A DNA stretch of 64,000 nt from Sphingomonas sp. Leaf32 (GTDB lineage: Bacteria > Pseudomonadota > Alphaproteobacteria > Sphingomonadales > Sphingomonadaceae). The first letter of the stretch is position 1. The number at the start of each line of letters is the position of its first letter. The notes under the pieces were generated by a model, which saw only the letters and a list, made by a program, of their open reading frames with translations, made no database searches and was not told the DNA's origin. The translations under genes and the position numbers were made by a program. Positions 63,598 to 64,000 of this stretch are shown here, in pieces. Location: the NCBI RefSeq assembly GCF_001421765.1, contig NZ_LMLA01000010.1, positions 62,001 to 126,000 on the forward strand, given 5' to 3'.

Positions 63598-64000
63598 TCA
63601 GAAACGATAGGTGATGCCGCCTGTCGCCAGGGTGACTTTATACTGGTTGGCGTCGGTGTCGGTCTGACGCGAGATGTGACGCCCCTCGGCGAACAGATCG
63701 ATGCGGGCACCGACCCGGCGGGTCATGCGCACCAGTCCGTCGACCAGCGTATCGGAATTGATCCCGCTGACGATGACCAGCGGATCGCCGCGGAACGATC
63801 GGGTGGCGTAGTTGCCCTGCACCCGGATCTGCGTACGCTCGGCAAACTGCCAATCGGCGCGCAATCCATAGTCGGTCTGCACCGCGAAGCCGGCCGGGAC
63901 CAGCGTGTCGTTGATGATGCGGCGGTCGGTCGTCCCGGTCAGTGCCAGGCGCGGCAGCGGACGATAGATCAGTTCGCCGGCCCAACCCAGTCCGCGATAG
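63598..64000 (-). CDS. Outer-membrane beta-barrel protein of the export locus, 5' end outside window
   Basis: C-terminal 133 residues of a longer protein. Alternating strands end in VTLATGGITYRF with the terminal phenylalanine of outer-membrane barrels; repeated strands include LRADWQFAERTQIRVQGNYA and RVGARIDLFAEGRHISR. Position upstream of the export protein on the same strand suggests a role in polymer export, comparable with GelF/SpsF-type or VpsM-type barrels. The start is beyond 64000, so length and signal peptide cannot be assessed. Confidence 0.75.
   Translation of the reverse strand, partial: YRGLGWAGELIYRPLPRLALTGTTDRRIINDTLVPAGFAVQTDYGLRADWQFAERTQIRVQGNYATRSFRGDPLVIVSGINSDTLVDGLVRMTRRVGARIDLFAEGRHISRQTDTDANQYKVTLATGGITYRF

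Overview
GC-rich chromosomal DNA from an alphaproteobacterium, most likely Sphingomonas or a close relative (order Sphingomonadales). The evidence is the dut-coaBC-ubiB-ubiE-mutM-rpsT-dnaA neighbourhood typical of alphaproteobacteria, a DUF2093 gene, GANTC clusters of the kind read by CcrM-type methylases, and exopolysaccharide genes resembling the gellan/sphingan (gel/sps) set. About 55 protein genes are supported. I see no rRNA, tRNA, CRISPR array, prophage or transposase gene.

Layout. 1-5.4 kb: the start of cysD (cut by the window edge) behind a leader with a 19-codon ORF and a terminator, then a c-di-GMP phosphodiesterase, a TPR sensor kinase and a response regulator. 5.4-11 kb: rpsU, a membrane FKBP, an M48-PDZ protease, a small acidic-tailed membrane protein, a metallophosphatase and galU. 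10.9-18.4 kb, minus strand: DsrE-like, ThiF/MoeB-like, dut, a hydrolase, coaBC, a membrane protein, ubiB and ubiE. 18.5-21.6 kb: mutM, rpsT, dnaA. 21.8-26.7 kb, minus strand: secB, murJ, trpS, pgm. 26.8-29.4 kb: Tim44-like, mltA, Smr. 29.6-32.5 kb: a polyprenyl-phosphate sugar transferase diverging from a UDP-sugar epimerase. 32.6-47.3 kb: mostly housekeeping genes (dapE, rpmB, tadA, a ParD-like/map pair, OmpA lipoprotein, CorC-like, purD, xseA, M23 peptidase, sodC, lactonase, nucleosidase). 47.4-64 kb: exopolysaccharide and secretion genes.

How they fit together. pgm and galU make UDP-glucose, the epimerase interconverts UDP-sugars, and the sugar transferase loads the first sugar on the lipid carrier. 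The 47-64 kb block holds a Wzy-like polymerase, a GT4 glycosyltransferase, a Wzz-like chain-length protein with a BY-kinase-like partner that has lost its Walker A motif, an AAA ATPase, a Wza-like export lipoprotein or channel, and an outer-membrane barrel. Inside this block lies a dedicated type I secretion pair and its apparent cargo: a 1720-residue protein with a glycoside-hydrolase-like head, about six 164-residue repeats and an RTX-like tail. This is the most distinctive system in the window.

Intergenic DNA carries several families of palindromic repeats, here called A, B, C and R. One B copy is interrupted by a 157-bp MITE-like element with 11-bp terminal inverted repeats and a 9-bp target duplication.
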